Shown: one piece after another, positions 19,046 to 27,501 of the stretch
How positions within the stretch are numbered: position 1 is the first letter of the stretch
How the letters are laid out: each line of letters starts with the position of its first letter
Origin: Thermus scotoductus DSM 8553
GTDB taxonomy: Bacteria; Deinococcota; Deinococci; Deinococcales; Thermaceae
NCBI RefSeq assembly: GCF_000381045.1
Contig: NZ_KB905731.1
Span: 1-64,000 of the forward strand
Length of the DNA: 64,000 bases
Direction: 5' to 3'
The notes under the pieces: model-generated
Told to the model about the DNA's origin: nothing
Databases searched by the model: none
The model's input: only the letters and a program-made list of their open reading frames with translations
Position numbers and translations under genes: made by a program

Positions 19046-19516
19046 ATGAAGAAGCCGGTCTACCTCACCCCAGAAGGCTTTAGGCGCCTTCAGGAGGAGC
19101 TGCATCACCTGAAGACCACCAAGCGGCAGGAGATTTCCGCCGACTTTGAACAGGCCCTGGAGGAAGGGGATTTAAGGGAGAACGCCGGTTACGACGAGGC
19201 GCGCCGGGCCATGTGGCAGAACGAGGCCCGCATTGCCCAGCTGGAAGACCTCTTGGCCCGGGCGGTGGTGGTGGAGGGGAACGGCTCCTACGACCAGGTG
19301 GCCCTGGGCTGCCAGGTGGAGCTGGAAACCGAATCCGGGGAAAGGCTTTCGTTGGCCATCGTGGGTAGCCACGAGGCGGATATCTTCAGCGGCAAGATCT
19401 CGGACGAGTCCCCCCTTGGCCAGGCCCTTTTGGGTAAGAAGGTGGGGGACGTGGTGGAGATAAGGGGCAAGAAGGGAGCCCAGGTCTACACCATCCTGGA
19501 GATCAAGCCCCTATAG
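19046..19516 (+). CDS. greA: transcription elongation factor GreA
   Basis: GreA enters the RNA polymerase secondary channel and stimulates cleavage of backtracked RNA. The 156-residue protein has an N-terminal coiled coil with the acidic tip GDLRENAGYDEA (Asp42 and Glu45), which marks GreA rather than the Thermus inhibitor Gfh1, and a C-terminal FKBP-like domain (ISDESPLGQALLGKKVGD). GGAGGG lies 5 bases before ATG 19046; an in-frame ATG at 19019 within the palindrome is rejected. The stop overlaps the convergent recO stop by 6 bases. Confidence 0.95.
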   Translation: MKKPVYLTPEGFRRLQEELHHLKTTKRQEISADFEQALEEGDLRENAGYDEARRAMWQNEARIAQLEDLLARAVVVEGNGSYDQVALGCQVELETESGERLSLAIVGSHEADIFSGKISDESPLGQALLGKKVGDVVEIRGKKGAQVYTILEIKPL

Positions 19517-20203
19517 TTCGGCGGTAAGCGCAGGTGTGGCCTTGAGGGGGCCTAGGGCCTCTTCCGCATGGTGTTTCAAGGCTAGGCATAGCCTTTCCAG
19601 GGGAGCTTCTTCCAGGTAGGAAAGGGCCTCGCTACCCGGAAGATGGAGGATGGCCCTGAGGGCCTCCACGCCCTTTTCCCCCAGGTAGATGCCCTCCTCC
19701 CCGTACGGGCCGGACCCGTGAACCAGGCGGCCTGCCTTCAGATATAGGCCAGGCCCCAGGAGGTGTGGGCTTAAGCCCCCGGCCTTCACCACCCGCCATC
19801 CCGCCCATACCAGGGGCAGAAGGGGCCTGGGGTGCTTGGCGATGCCCCTCAGGCCGGAGATGAAGACCGGGTAGATCCTGGGGGCGGCCTCCGGGGAGGC
19901 CAGGCGGTAGGAGAGCTCCGCCAGAAAAGAGGCCAGAAGGAAGCGCCGGGGTTCCTCCAGGCCGTGGAGGCGGCCCAGGAGTTCCGCCTGGGTGAGGGTG
20001 GGAAGGCCCTCCTCCTTGGCATAAAGCTGGAAGCGCACATGGTGGAACAGGGAGAGTCTGCCCGAGCGCCCCGAAGGGCGCACCCCCTTGCGGGCCACGG
20101 CTTCCAGGCTTCCCTTGGGAGTGAGGAACCGCAAAAGGAGGTCCCCTTGAAGCAGGGCCTTCCGGCCTACCACAATGCCTTCCTCCAGGCGGTACCGCTC
20201 CAC
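19511..20203 (-). CDS. recO: DNA repair protein RecO
   Basis: RecO anneals single strands and, with RecR, loads RecA in the RecFOR pathway. The protein (230 residues) begins with an OB fold, ERYRLEEGIVVGRKALLQGDLLLRFLTP, followed by the helical domain RLSLFHHVRFQLY. It lacks the zinc-finger cysteines of many RecO proteins, as in the T. thermophilus protein I recall. GTG 20203 lies 6 bases after TACACT (minus 20215-20210), so it fits a leaderless start better than ATG 20206. It is divergent from the small membrane protein and convergent with greA. Confidence 0.88.
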   Translation of the reverse strand: MERYRLEEGIVVGRKALLQGDLLLRFLTPKGSLEAVARKGVRPSGRSGRLSLFHHVRFQLYAKEEGLPTLTQAELLGRLHGLEEPRRFLLASFLAELSYRLASPEAAPRIYPVFISGLRGIAKHPRPLLPLVWAGWRVVKAGGLSPHLLGPGLYLKAGRLVHGSGPYGEEGIYLGEKGVEALRAILHLPGSEALSYLEEAPLERLCLALKHHAEEALGPLKATPALTAEL

Positions 20204-20225
20204 CATTCCAGTGTATGCTGAGAGT

Positions 20226-20456
20226 ATGGAACGGAGCCTGCGCGACATCCTGGAATGGGTGGTTTTGGGCCTCTTGGTGGTGGTGGGGGTGCTTTTGGCC
20301 CTCTGGGTGGGGGGATGGGTCTTCACCTTCTTGGGCCGGGTGCTTCTGGCCCTTTCCGGCCTCATCTGGGAGCTTTTGCGGTTCGCCATCCCCTTGCTGG
20401 TCCTGGCGGCCATCGGCTACGGTGTGGTTTATCTATTGCAGAAGCGCACCGCATAG
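20226..20456 (+). CDS. small two-segment membrane protein, unknown function
   Basis: I do not recognise this 76-residue protein. It has a short polar start (MERSLRDILEW), two hydrophobic segments (about residues 12-42 and 50-70), and a basic tail QKRTA, typical of a small inner-membrane hairpin protein. TATGCT (20214-20219) lies 6 bases before the ATG, so the mRNA is leaderless, and the promoter overlaps that of the divergent recO. A terminator follows. Codon use is like its neighbours. Confidence 0.6.
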   Translation: MERSLRDILEWVVLGLLVVVGVLLALWVGGWVFTFLGRVLLALSGLIWELLRFAIPLLVLAAIGYGVVYLLQKRTA

Positions 20457-20492
20457 GCTAGCGGCTCGAGGAAAGCCTGGGGATAACCCGGA

Positions 20493-20529
20493 ATAAGCGC
20501 CCAGCCCCCGTTAGAGGGGCTGGGCTTAT
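20493..20529. terminator. bidirectional-looking hairpin terminator
   Basis: CCCAGCCCC (20500-20508) pairs with GGGGCTGGG (20516-20524), extended by ATAAG/CTTAT with a small bulge. It follows the small membrane protein. The rest of the gap up to the TATAAT box at 20635 shows nothing else I can support. Confidence 0.6.
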
Positions 20530-20611
20530 CCTTAGGGTGTGTGCCTTCCGGGGTGGGGGCTTTGGGAGAACTTCAGGCCAAGGGGTACGCGTACATCAAG
20601 GTAGGCTGAAC

Positions 20612-20640
20612 CTGAAAGGACCCGCATGGGTGCGTATAAT
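20612..20640 (+). promoter_or_regulatory. promoter of the ymdB-like gene
   Basis: A perfect TATAAT (20635-20640) with TG upstream and a CTGAAA -35-like hexamer 17 bases away (20612-20617). The ATG follows 6 bases after the -10, so translation is leaderless. Confidence 0.7.
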
Positions 20641-20646
20641 GCCCCC

Positions 20647-21405
20647 ATGCGGGTCCTCTTCATCGGCGACGTAATGGCTGAGCCCGGCCTGAGGGCGGTG
20701 AGCCTCCACCTGCCGGACATCCGGGACCAGTACGACCTGGTCATAGCCAACGGGGAGAACGCCGCCCGGGGTAAGGGTCTGGACCGGCGTTCCTACCGCC
20801 TCCTACGCGAGGCGGGGGTGGACTTGGTGTCCCTGGGAAACCACGCTTGGGATCACAAGGAGGTCTACGAGCTCTTGGAACGGGAACCCGTGGTGCGGGC
20901 CCTCAACTACCCTCCTGGCACCCCAGGGCGGGGGTGGTGGCGGCTTAGCGCAGGTGGGGAGAGCCTTCTTTTCGTGCAGGTGATGGGCCGGATCTTCATG
21001 GATCCCCTGGACGATCCTTTCCGCACCCTGGATGCCCTTTTAGCCCAGGAGAAGGCGGATTACATCCTGGTGGAGGTGCATGCCGAGGCCAGCAGCGAGA
21101 AGATGGCCCTGGCCCACTACCTGGATGGGCGGGTCACGGCCGTGCTGGGCACCCACACCCACGTGCCCACCCTGGATGCCATGCGCCTGCCGAAGGGCAC
21201 CCTGTACCAGACCGACGTGGGCATGACCGGCACGTATGCATCCATCATCGGCGGGGAGGTGGAGACCTTCCTGGCCCGCTTCCTTACGGGCAGGCCCCAG
21301 CCTTTTCGGGCTGCCCAGGGAAGGGCGCGTTTCCACGCCACCGAGCTGGTTTTGGAGGGCGGCAAAGGGGTTTCCATAGGCCCTTACGTGTGGGAGGAGC
21401 CGTGA
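20647..21405 (+). CDS. ymdB: YmdB-family metallophosphoesterase (cyclic nucleotide phosphodiesterase)
   Basis: The 252-residue protein belongs to the TIGR00282/YmdB family of dinuclear metal phosphodiesterases, known to act on 2',3'-cyclic nucleotides and related substrates. Metal ligands are visible in order: [42 protein letters not shown] and [10 protein letters not shown]. The start follows a TATAAT box by 6 bases. The stop overlaps ppc as GTGA, suggesting coupling, although no functional link with PEP carboxylase is known. Confidence 0.88.
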   Translation: MRVLFIGDVMAEPGLRAVSLHLPDIRDQYDLVIANGENAARGKGLDRRSYRLLREAGVDLVSLGNHAWDHKEVYELLEREPVVRALNYPPGTPGRGWWRLSAGGESLLFVQVMGRIFMDPLDDPFRTLDALLAQEKADYILVEVHAEASSEKMALAHYLDGRVTAVLGTHTHVPTLDAMRLPKGTLYQTDVGMTGTYASIIGGEVETFLARFLTGRPQPFRAAQGRARFHATELVLEGGKGVSIGPYVWEEP

Positions 21406-23987
21406 AGCCTGCGAAGGAGGATACCTTTGACCTATTGCGGGCAGAGGTGGACCTTTTAGGCCGCCTTCTGGGCGAGGCCATCCGGGCGATTTCGGGGGAG
21501 CGTTTTTTCGCCTTTGTGGAGGAGGTGCGCCTCCTATCCAAGGCCCGACGACAGGGGGACGAAGGAGCGAGGGCCACCCTTTTGAAGCGGGTGGAGGGGC
21601 TTTCCCTCGAGGAGGCCGAGGCCTTGGTGCGGGCCTTTACCCATTACTTCCACCTGGTGAACCTGGCGGAGGAAAGGCACCGGGTGCGGGTGAACCGCCT
21701 TAGGGCCCAGGCGGAAACCCTGGAAAACCCGAGGCCCGAGGGCTTCTTGGCCCTGGCCAAGGCTTTGAAGGAAAGGGGGCTCTCCCTGGAGGAAGTGGAA
21801 GCCCATCTGAACCGCCTGGAGCTATGGCTCACCTTTACTGCCCATCCCACCGAAACCCGCAGGCGGACCCTAAGGCACCATCTGGAAAAACTACAAGAAG
21901 AGCTGGAGGCCCAAGACCGTTCCCGCTTGGCGGCCAGGGTGGCCCTGCTCTACGCCACCGAGGAGGTGCGCAAGGCCAGGCCCACGGTGGAGGACGAGAT
22001 CAAGGGAGGGCTTTACTACCTGCCCACCACCCTCTGGCGGGCGGTGCCCCAGGTGGTGGAGGGCCTCGAGGCCGCCTTGGAGAAGGTGTATGGCAAACGT
22101 CCCCGTCTGAAGAGCCCGGTACGCTTCAGGAGCTGGATCGGGGGGGACCGGGATGGCAACCCTTTCGTCACCCCTGAGGTAACCGCCTTTGCTGCGCGGT
22201 ATGCCCGCCAGGTGGCCCGGGAGCGGTTCTTGCTGGAGCTGGAAAACCTGGTGCGGGACCTTTCCCTTTCCGAGACCAGGATTCCCGTGCCCAGGGGGGT
22301 GCGGGAGGGAGGAGAGGGGACGGAGCGCTTCCCCGGGGAGCCCTACCGGCGGTTCTTCGCCAGGCTTTATACCCGCCTGGAGAAGGGTGAGGTGAGCACG
22401 GAGGAGCTTTTGCGAGCCCTGAGGGTGGCGGAGGAGGGCCTGGTTTCCGTGGGCCTGGAACAGGTGGCAGCCTCCTTCCTCCGTCCCCTCGAGGCCCGCC
22501 TTTTCGCCTTCGGCTTGGAGCTTGCGCCCTTGGACCTGAGGGAGGAGTCCGGGAAACTCCTGGAGGCAGCGGCGGAACTCCTCAGGGTTGGGGGGGTCCA
22601 CCCCGATTTCCTTTCCTTGCCCCCCGAGGCTCAGGAGGCCCTCCTCACCGAGGAGCTGAGGAGCGCCCGTCCCCTCCTGCCCGTGGGCCATGAGCCCCAG
22701 GGAGAGGCCCTGCGGGTGGCGTTAGGGGCCCTGCGGGCCTGGCAGGACAAGGGAGCCCATGTGGTGTCCATGACCCACCATCCTGCTGACATCCTGGTGG
22801 TGTTTCTCTTGGCGCGGGAGGTGGGGCTTTACCGGCCGGGGGCAGCTCTACCCTTTGACGTGGTGCCCCTATTCGAGACCCTTGAAGACCTCCGCCGGGC
22901 TCCGGAAGTGCTGGCCCGTCTCCTGCAAAACCCCGTCTTTCTGGTCCATGCCCGGGGCCGGGGCGGAGTGGAGGTGATGATCGGCTACTCCGACTCCAAC
23001 AAGGATGCCGGCTTTCTGGCTGCCAACCTGGCCCTTTACGAGGCCCAGGAGGCTCTGGCCAAGGTGGGGGAGGGGTTTGGTCTACCGGTCTACTTCTTTC
23101 ACGGCCGGGGCACCTCCACCGCCCGGGGCGGGGGGCCTGCGGGCCGGGCCATTGCCAGCCTGCCTCCCAGGAGCGTGGGGCACCGCATCCGCCTCACGGA
23201 GCAAGGGGAGGCTCTGGCGGACCGCTACAGCCATCCTGAGCTGGCTGTGCGCCACCTGGAGCAACTCCTCTTTCACTTCGCCCAGGCGGCCTTGGGCGAG
23301 GGGGTGGAGCCTAGACCTGAGTGGCGCGAGGCCCTATGGCAGGCGGGGGAGGAAAGCATGCGCCGCTACCGGGCCCTCTTGGCCCAGGAGGGCTTCTTCC
23401 CCTTTTTCGAGGCCTTCACCCCCATTCGGGAGATTGGGGAACTCCCCATCGCCAGCCGTCCTGTGTACCGCCACGGCCGGGTGCGGGAGATCCGCGACCT
23501 CAGGGCCATCCCCTGGGTGATGGCCTGGACCCAGGTGCGCTTGCTTTTGCCCGGTTGGTACGGGCTTACGGCCTTGGAGGCCTTGCCCCTGGACCTTCTC
23601 AGGCGGATGTACCGAGAGTGGCCTTTTTTCGCCTCCACCTTAGAGAGCGCTGCCATGGCCTTGGCCAAGGCGGACCTTGGGGTAGCGGCCCTGTACCTGC
23701 GCTTGGTGCCGGAAAAACTACACCCCCTCTTCCACAGCATCGCCCAGGAGTATCAGAAGACCGTGTCCCTCCTGGAGGGTATCTTTCAGGCTCCCCTCCT
23801 CCACAATCAAAGGACCCTGGAAAGACAGATCGCCTTGCGCAATCCCTACGTGGACCCCATCAACTTCGTGCAGGTGGAGCTCCTCCGCCGCTACCGCAGC
23901 CCCGGGGGACGGGGGGATGAAGCCTTGAAAAAAGCCCTTCTCCTCTCCATCCTGGGGGTGGCGGCAGGCCTTAGGAACGCGGGGTAA
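21402..23987 (+). CDS. ppc: phosphoenolpyruvate carboxylase
   Basis: Ppc carboxylates PEP to oxaloacetate to refill the TCA cycle. The 861-residue protein carries the family motifs: [13 protein letters not shown] with the catalytic His (near residue 145), [30 protein letters not shown] (near 566), and [17 protein letters not shown]. It ends in the usual short hydrophobic tail RNAG. The GTG start at 21402 overlaps the ymdB stop by four bases; GTG 21390, four codons upstream, is the alternative. Confidence 0.96.
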   Translation: MKPAKEDTFDLLRAEVDLLGRLLGEAIRAISGERFFAFVEEVRLLSKARRQGDEGARATLLKRVEGLSLEEAEALVRAFTHYFHLVNLAEERHRVRVNRLRAQAETLENPRPEGFLALAKALKERGLSLEEVEAHLNRLELWLTFTAHPTETRRRTLRHHLEKLQEELEAQDRSRLAARVALLYATEEVRKARPTVEDEIKGGLYYLPTTLWRAVPQVVEGLEAALEKVYGKRPRLKSPVRFRSWIGGDRDGNPFVTPEVTAFAARYARQVARERFLLELENLVRDLSLSETRIPVPRGVREGGEGTERFPGEPYRRFFARLYTRLEKGEVSTEELLRALRVAEEGLVSVGLEQVAASFLRPLEARLFAFGLELAPLDLREESGKLLEAAAELLRVGGVHPDFLSLPPEAQEALLTEELRSARPLLPVGHEPQGEALRVALGALRAWQDKGAHVVSMTHHPADILVVFLLAREVGLYRPGAALPFDVVPLFETLEDLRRAPEVLARLLQNPVFLVHARGRGGVEVMIGYSDSNKDAGFLAANLALYEAQEALAKVGEGFGLPVYFFHGRGTSTARGGGPAGRAIASLPPRSVGHRIRLTEQGEALADRYSHPELAVRHLEQLLFHFAQAALGEGVEPRPEWREALWQAGEESMRRYRALLAQEGFFPFFEAFTPIREIGELPIASRPVYRHGRVREIRDLRAIPWVMAWTQVRLLLPGWYGLTALEALPLDLLRRMYREWPFFASTLESAAMALAKADLGVAALYLRLVPEKLHPLFHSIAQEYQKTVSLLEGIFQAPLLHNQRTLERQIALRNPYVDPINFVQVELLRRYRSPGGRGDEALKKALLLSILGVAAGLRNAG

Positions 23988-23998
23988 GATAGAAGCCG

Positions 23999-24535
23999 AT
24001 GGAGCTTGGCCAGTATCCCGACCAGCGGGTGGGCGTCTTTGTGGACACCCAGAACCTCTACCATTCTGCCCGGGATTACTACGAGCGCAACGTGAACTTT
24101 GAGAGTCTCCTGCGCTTCGCCGTGGGGGGCAGACGGTTGGTGCGGGCTACGGCCTACGTGGTGGAAAAGGAAGGGGATACCTCCGCCTGGCCTTTCATCT
24201 ACAAGCTTTCCACCATCGGCTACCGGGTACGGCGCATGTACCTCACGGTGAAGGAGCTGGGTGAGGGTGGCAAGCCCATCTACGAGGGGAACTGGGACAT
24301 GGGTATCGCCGCGGACATGGTGAGGCTTATGCCTTACCTGGACGTGGTGGTCCTGGGAAGCGGGGATGGGGACTTTGTGGAGATCCTCGAGGTCCTCATG
24401 GAACGGGGCATCCGGGTGGAGGTGATCGCCTTTCGGGAGACCACCGCCCAGAAGCTCATCGATGCTGTGGACCGCTTCGTGCACCTTCCCGATATCCCGA
24501 ATGCCTTCATGGAGCCTAGGAACACCGAGCGATGA
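23999..24535 (+). CDS. NYN-domain (LabA/DUF88) putative ribonuclease
   Basis: This 178-residue protein is one PIN-like NYN domain. Acidic metal ligands are seen in VFVDTQNLYHS, NWDMGIAADMVRL and VVLGSGDGDFVEIL, and a conserved Asp in KLIDAVDRFV. NYN proteins of this type are thought to be RNases; the substrate here is unknown. A TAAGAT -10 (23985-23990) overlaps the ppc stop and lies 8 bases before the ATG. It overlaps queA by four bases (ATGA), which ties it to a tRNA-modification gene. Confidence 0.8.
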   Translation: MELGQYPDQRVGVFVDTQNLYHSARDYYERNVNFESLLRFAVGGRRLVRATAYVVEKEGDTSAWPFIYKLSTIGYRVRRMYLTVKELGEGGKPIYEGNWDMGIAADMVRLMPYLDVVVLGSGDGDFVEILEVLMERGIRVEVIAFRETTAQKLIDAVDRFVHLPDIPNAFMEPRNTER

Positions 24536-25566
24536 GCCTCGAGGCCTACGACTACTTTCTGCCCGAAGAACTCATCGCCCAGGAGGGGGTAGAGCCCCGG
24601 GATAGGGCCCGGATGCTGGTGGTCCATCGGGAAGGGCCCTTTCGTGCCGAGCACCGCCAGGTCAGGGACCTTCCCGAATACCTTCGCCCGGGAGATGTGT
24701 TGGTTTTTAACGAGAGCAAGGTGATCCCCGCCCGCCTCTTGGCCCAAAGGCCCACGGGGGGAAGGGTGGAGGTGCTCTTGGTGCGGGAGCGGGCTCCGGG
24801 GCTTTGGGAAGCCCTGGTGGGGCCCGGCCGCAAGGCCAAGCTCGGCACCAGGCTCCGCTTTCTGTCTCCCCGGGACCTCCGCGTGGTTCCGGACCTCGAG
24901 GCGGAGGTGGTGGGGGTGGAGGAGGATGGGGTGCGGCTCCTTCGCTTCCAGGGGGACCTGATGGCCCACCTGGAGGAAGTAGGGGAGGTACCCCTGCCCC
25001 CTTATATCAAGGCCAAAATCCCTCCGGAACGCTACCAGACCGTGTACGCCAGGCGTCCGGGCTCCGTGGCCGCCCCCACTGCCGGGCTCCACTTTACCCT
25101 GGAGCTTTTGGCCCGCCTGAGGGGCATGGGGGTGGAGCTCTGCTTCCTAACCCTGCACGTGGGCCCCGGCACCTTCCGCCCGGTGAAGGGGGATCCCGAG
25201 AAGCACGAGATGCACCCTGAGCCCTACGAAATCCCTGAGGAAACCGCAGAAGCCATCAACCGGGCCAAGAAGGAGGGCCGGAGGGTGGTGGCGGTGGGCA
25301 CCACCGTGGTCCGAGCCCTGGAAAGCGCCTTCCAGAAAGGGATTGGGGTGGTGCCGGGGATAGGGGAGACCCGGCTTTTCATCCGTCCGCCCTACGCCTT
25401 CCAGGTCATAGACGCTCTTTTCACCAACTTCCACCTGCCTCGTTCTACCCTGCTCATGCTGGTGGCCGCCTTTTTGGGCTACGAAAAGACCATGGAAGCG
25501 TACCGGCTTGCGGTGGCGGAGCGCTACCGGTTTTACTCTTTGGGGGACGCTATGCTTATCCTCTGA
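24532..25566 (+). CDS. queA: S-adenosylmethionine:tRNA ribosyltransferase-isomerase
   Basis: QueA makes epoxyqueuosine from preQ1 at the wobble position of tRNA by transferring ribose from AdoMet. The 344-residue protein has DYFLPEELIAQ, VFNESKVIPARL, the diagnostic APTAGLHFT with downstream LHVGPGTFRPV, and EMHPEPYEI. It is coupled to the NYN gene by ATGA. Its 3' end overlaps the convergent pyrophosphatase-like gene by 11 bases. Confidence 0.95.
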   Translation: MSLEAYDYFLPEELIAQEGVEPRDRARMLVVHREGPFRAEHRQVRDLPEYLRPGDVLVFNESKVIPARLLAQRPTGGRVEVLLVRERAPGLWEALVGPGRKAKLGTRLRFLSPRDLRVVPDLEAEVVGVEEDGVRLLRFQGDLMAHLEEVGEVPLPPYIKAKIPPERYQTVYARRPGSVAAPTAGLHFTLELLARLRGMGVELCFLTLHVGPGTFRPVKGDPEKHEMHPEPYEIPEETAEAINRAKKEGRRVVAVGTTVVRALESAFQKGIGVVPGIGETRLFIRPPYAFQVIDALFTNFHLPRSTLLMLVAAFLGYEKTMEAYRLAVAERYRFYSLGDAMLIL

Positions 25567-25948
25567 GCAACGCCTTCAGCCAGTCCCTGGCCTCCTGTGG
25601 GCCGAGGAGAAGGGGCTTGCGGCTTGGGTGGAACCAGGCGAGGAGTTCTTGGGCTTCCCTTGGGCTTGGCCCTTGCCCCTGGGCCTCGAGGAGGATCTTG
25701 TGGTCCCCATCCGCCAGCCACATTATGCCCACCACTTCCCCCTCCACCTGGGTTCCTGGGGGAAGGGGAGGACCCAGGAAAACCGCATCCACCTCTTCCC
25801 CGTCGGCGGGGTTGATGAGGCCAGGGATGAGACCATAGTTCACCGGCGCCGGTTGGTCCACGGCCACCAGGGCGAGGTTCCCATCCTTCCAGGCATAGCG
25901 GAAGGAGCTTCCTTTGCTCCACTCCACCACCATGCGGAGCCGATTCAT
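25556..25948 (-). CDS. divergent inorganic pyrophosphatase-family protein
   Basis: The 130-residue protein resembles soluble family I pyrophosphatase but is shorter. The core shows VNYGLIPGLI (compare YGFIPGT), then ADGEEVDAVFLG in place of the DGDPLDVLVL metal motif (one Asp replaced by Glu), and MWLADGDHKILLEA in place of MxDExGxDDKIL. The N-terminal Lys/Glu substrate segment is weak. It could be a catalytically altered or low-activity PPase; no substrate can be assigned. It overlaps mgtE by four bases, so a magnesium-related role is possible (pyrophosphatases are magnesium enzymes), but this is inference. Confidence 0.65.
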   Translation of the reverse strand: MNRLRMVVEWSKGSSFRYAWKDGNLALVAVDQPAPVNYGLIPGLINPADGEEVDAVFLGPPLPPGTQVEGEVVGIMWLADGDHKILLEAQGQGPSPREAQELLAWFHPSRKPLLLGPQEARDWLKALLRG

Positions 25949-27294
25949 CCCAACTCCAGCAGAAGTCGGGCCACCGAGAGGTAGATGAGGAGGCCCGAGA
26001 TATCGGAAAGGGTGGCCACCAGGGGGTTGGAAACCAGGGCAGGATCCACGCCAAGCCGCCTCAACACCACGGGGAGCATGGCCCCCACCAGGTTGGCGAA
26101 GAGCACCAGGAGGAAAAGGGCCAAGGCTACCACCGGGGCCAAGGCGGCATGCCCGTCCAGGAAAACCTTGCCCACGAGGAGGGCAGCCAAGGTGAGGCCG
26201 AGCAGGCTTCCCACCAGGGCTTCCTTGGTCAGGACCCGGCGCCAGTCCCTGAGGTCCAGGTCCCGGGTGGCCAGGGCCCGGATGATGAGGGTGGCGGACT
26301 GGTTGCCGGTATTGCCCCCCGTGCCCAGGAGTACGGGGACATAGAAGGCCAAGGCGGTGGCGGCCTCCAGGAGGTTTTCAAACCCCTGGAGGATGGAACT
26401 GGTCACCATGCCCGTGAGGATGAGGATCACCAGCCAGCGCACCCGGGCCATCCAGAGGGCGATGGGGGAGGCTTGGCTGTACACCAAGTCCGGCACGTCC
26501 ACCGCCGCCATGCGGTGGATGTCCTCGGTGGCCTCCTCTTCTAAAACGTCCAGCACGTCGTCCACCGTGACGATGCCCACCAGCACCCCGTCCTCGTCCA
26601 CCACGGGCAAGACGGTGAAGTCGTAGTCGGCCATGAGGCGGGCTACCTCTTCCTGGTCGGTGTCCGTGCGGGCGAAGACCACCTTGGGGTTCATGATCTC
26701 CGCCACCTTGGTCTTCGGGTCAGCCACGATGAGGTCTCTTAAGGACAAGACGCCCTTGAGGCGGCCCGCCTCGTCCACCACGTAAATGTAGTAGATGGTT
26801 TCCGCATCAGGGGCGGCCCGGCGCAGGAAGCGGATGACCTCCTCCACGGTCATGCCCTCCCGCACCGCCACGTACTCGGGGGTCATGAGGCCGCCTGCCT
26901 CATCCTCCTCGTACTGGGTCAGCTCTTCCACCTCAGCCCGGGTTTCGGGATCCAGGGCCTCCTTGAGGCGGTGGACTAGATCGGGGTCCTCCTCCTCCAC
27001 CGCCTGGAGGGCGTCGGCCAAGTCGTCCAGGGAGAGCTCCTCTAAGAGCTCCCGCACCCGCCAGGGGGGGAGGGTTTTCAGATATTCCGCCTGCTCCTCC
27101 GCGGGGAGGTTGGCGAAAACCTCCGCAGCCCGTTCCTTGGGAAGGAGGGTGAGGACCACGTAGCGGTGTTCCCCCTCGAGGTCATCCCACACGGCCAAGA
27201 GGTCCTGGGGATGGGTTTCCTCCAGGAGCTTGCGAAGCTTGAGGGTGTCGCCTTCTTGCAGGGCTTGGCGCAGAGGGGAAAGGGTCATCTCCAC
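25945..27294 (-). CDS. mgtE: magnesium transporter/channel MgtE
   Basis: MgtE is a magnesium-selective channel gated by cytosolic magnesium. The 449-residue protein closely follows the crystallised T. thermophilus MgtE: N domain (1 to about 130), two CBS domains (about 135-260; AGGLMTPEYVAV and EIMNPKVVFAR), a plug helix, and five transmembrane helices with the pore motif GTGGNTGNQSATL and the magnesium-site Asp in RRLGVDPALVSNP. The GTG start at 27294 has GGAGG six bases upstream; ATG two codons later is less well spaced. The leader may be a regulatory switch (see 27291-27340). Confidence 0.96.
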   Translation of the reverse strand: MEMTLSPLRQALQEGDTLKLRKLLEETHPQDLLAVWDDLEGEHRYVVLTLLPKERAAEVFANLPAEEQAEYLKTLPPWRVRELLEELSLDDLADALQAVEEEDPDLVHRLKEALDPETRAEVEELTQYEEDEAGGLMTPEYVAVREGMTVEEVIRFLRRAAPDAETIYYIYVVDEAGRLKGVLSLRDLIVADPKTKVAEIMNPKVVFARTDTDQEEVARLMADYDFTVLPVVDEDGVLVGIVTVDDVLDVLEEEATEDIHRMAAVDVPDLVYSQASPIALWMARVRWLVILILTGMVTSSILQGFENLLEAATALAFYVPVLLGTGGNTGNQSATLIIRALATRDLDLRDWRRVLTKEALVGSLLGLTLAALLVGKVFLDGHAALAPVVALALFLLVLFANLVGAMLPVVLRRLGVDPALVSNPLVATLSDISGLLIYLSVARLLLELG

Positions 27295-27340
27295 AGGCGG
27301 CCTCCTTTCTCCTGAAGGCCGCCTGCTGGGCGGCCTTCAG
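27291..27340 (-). promoter_or_regulatory. mgtE leader with two alternative helices, one covering the Shine-Dalgarno
   Basis: On the minus strand a perfect 12-bp hairpin (27340-27329 with 27323-27312, loop CAGCA) lies just before the ribosome site. The 3' arm, GGCGGCCTTC, can instead pair for ten pairs (one G-U) with GGAGGCCGCC at 27305-27296, which contains the Shine-Dalgarno. The two pairings exclude each other because both use the same strand. This is the layout of a translational on/off switch. No match to the known M-box is seen. Confidence 0.55.
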
Positions 27341-27381
27341 GGCCTAGGACTCGAGGGCAAAGCCCCTAGCATACCTTCCTT

Positions 27382-27410
27382 AGCCTAGGGTTCCCGGTCG
27401 GGGCCGTCAA
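27382..27410 (-). promoter_or_regulatory. mgtE promoter
   Basis: Minus strand TTGACG (27410-27405), 17-base spacer, TAGGCT (27387-27382). A TATGCT at 27373-27368 is an alternative -10. Either gives a leader of about 70-80 bases that contains the alternative helices. Confidence 0.55.
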
Positions 27411-27443
27411 CCGTGCCCACTAGAAATGTGGGAAAAATTGAGG

Positions 27444-27473
27444 TTGACACGCTCAAGGGGTCTGGCCTATTCT
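27444..27473 (+). promoter_or_regulatory. ffh promoter
   Basis: Perfect TTGACA (27444-27449), 18-base spacer, TATTCT (27468-27473). A short GC hairpin (CCGGCC/GGCCGG) and GGGAGG precede the ffh ATG. Confidence 0.7.
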
Positions 27474-27501
27474 AAAGCCCGGCCTGGCGGCCGGGAGGCT
27501 C

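Noticed and set aside
27295-27345. Known M-box magnesium riboswitch at mgtE
   Set aside because: The leader is too short and lacks the M-box core; only the local alternative helices are visible.
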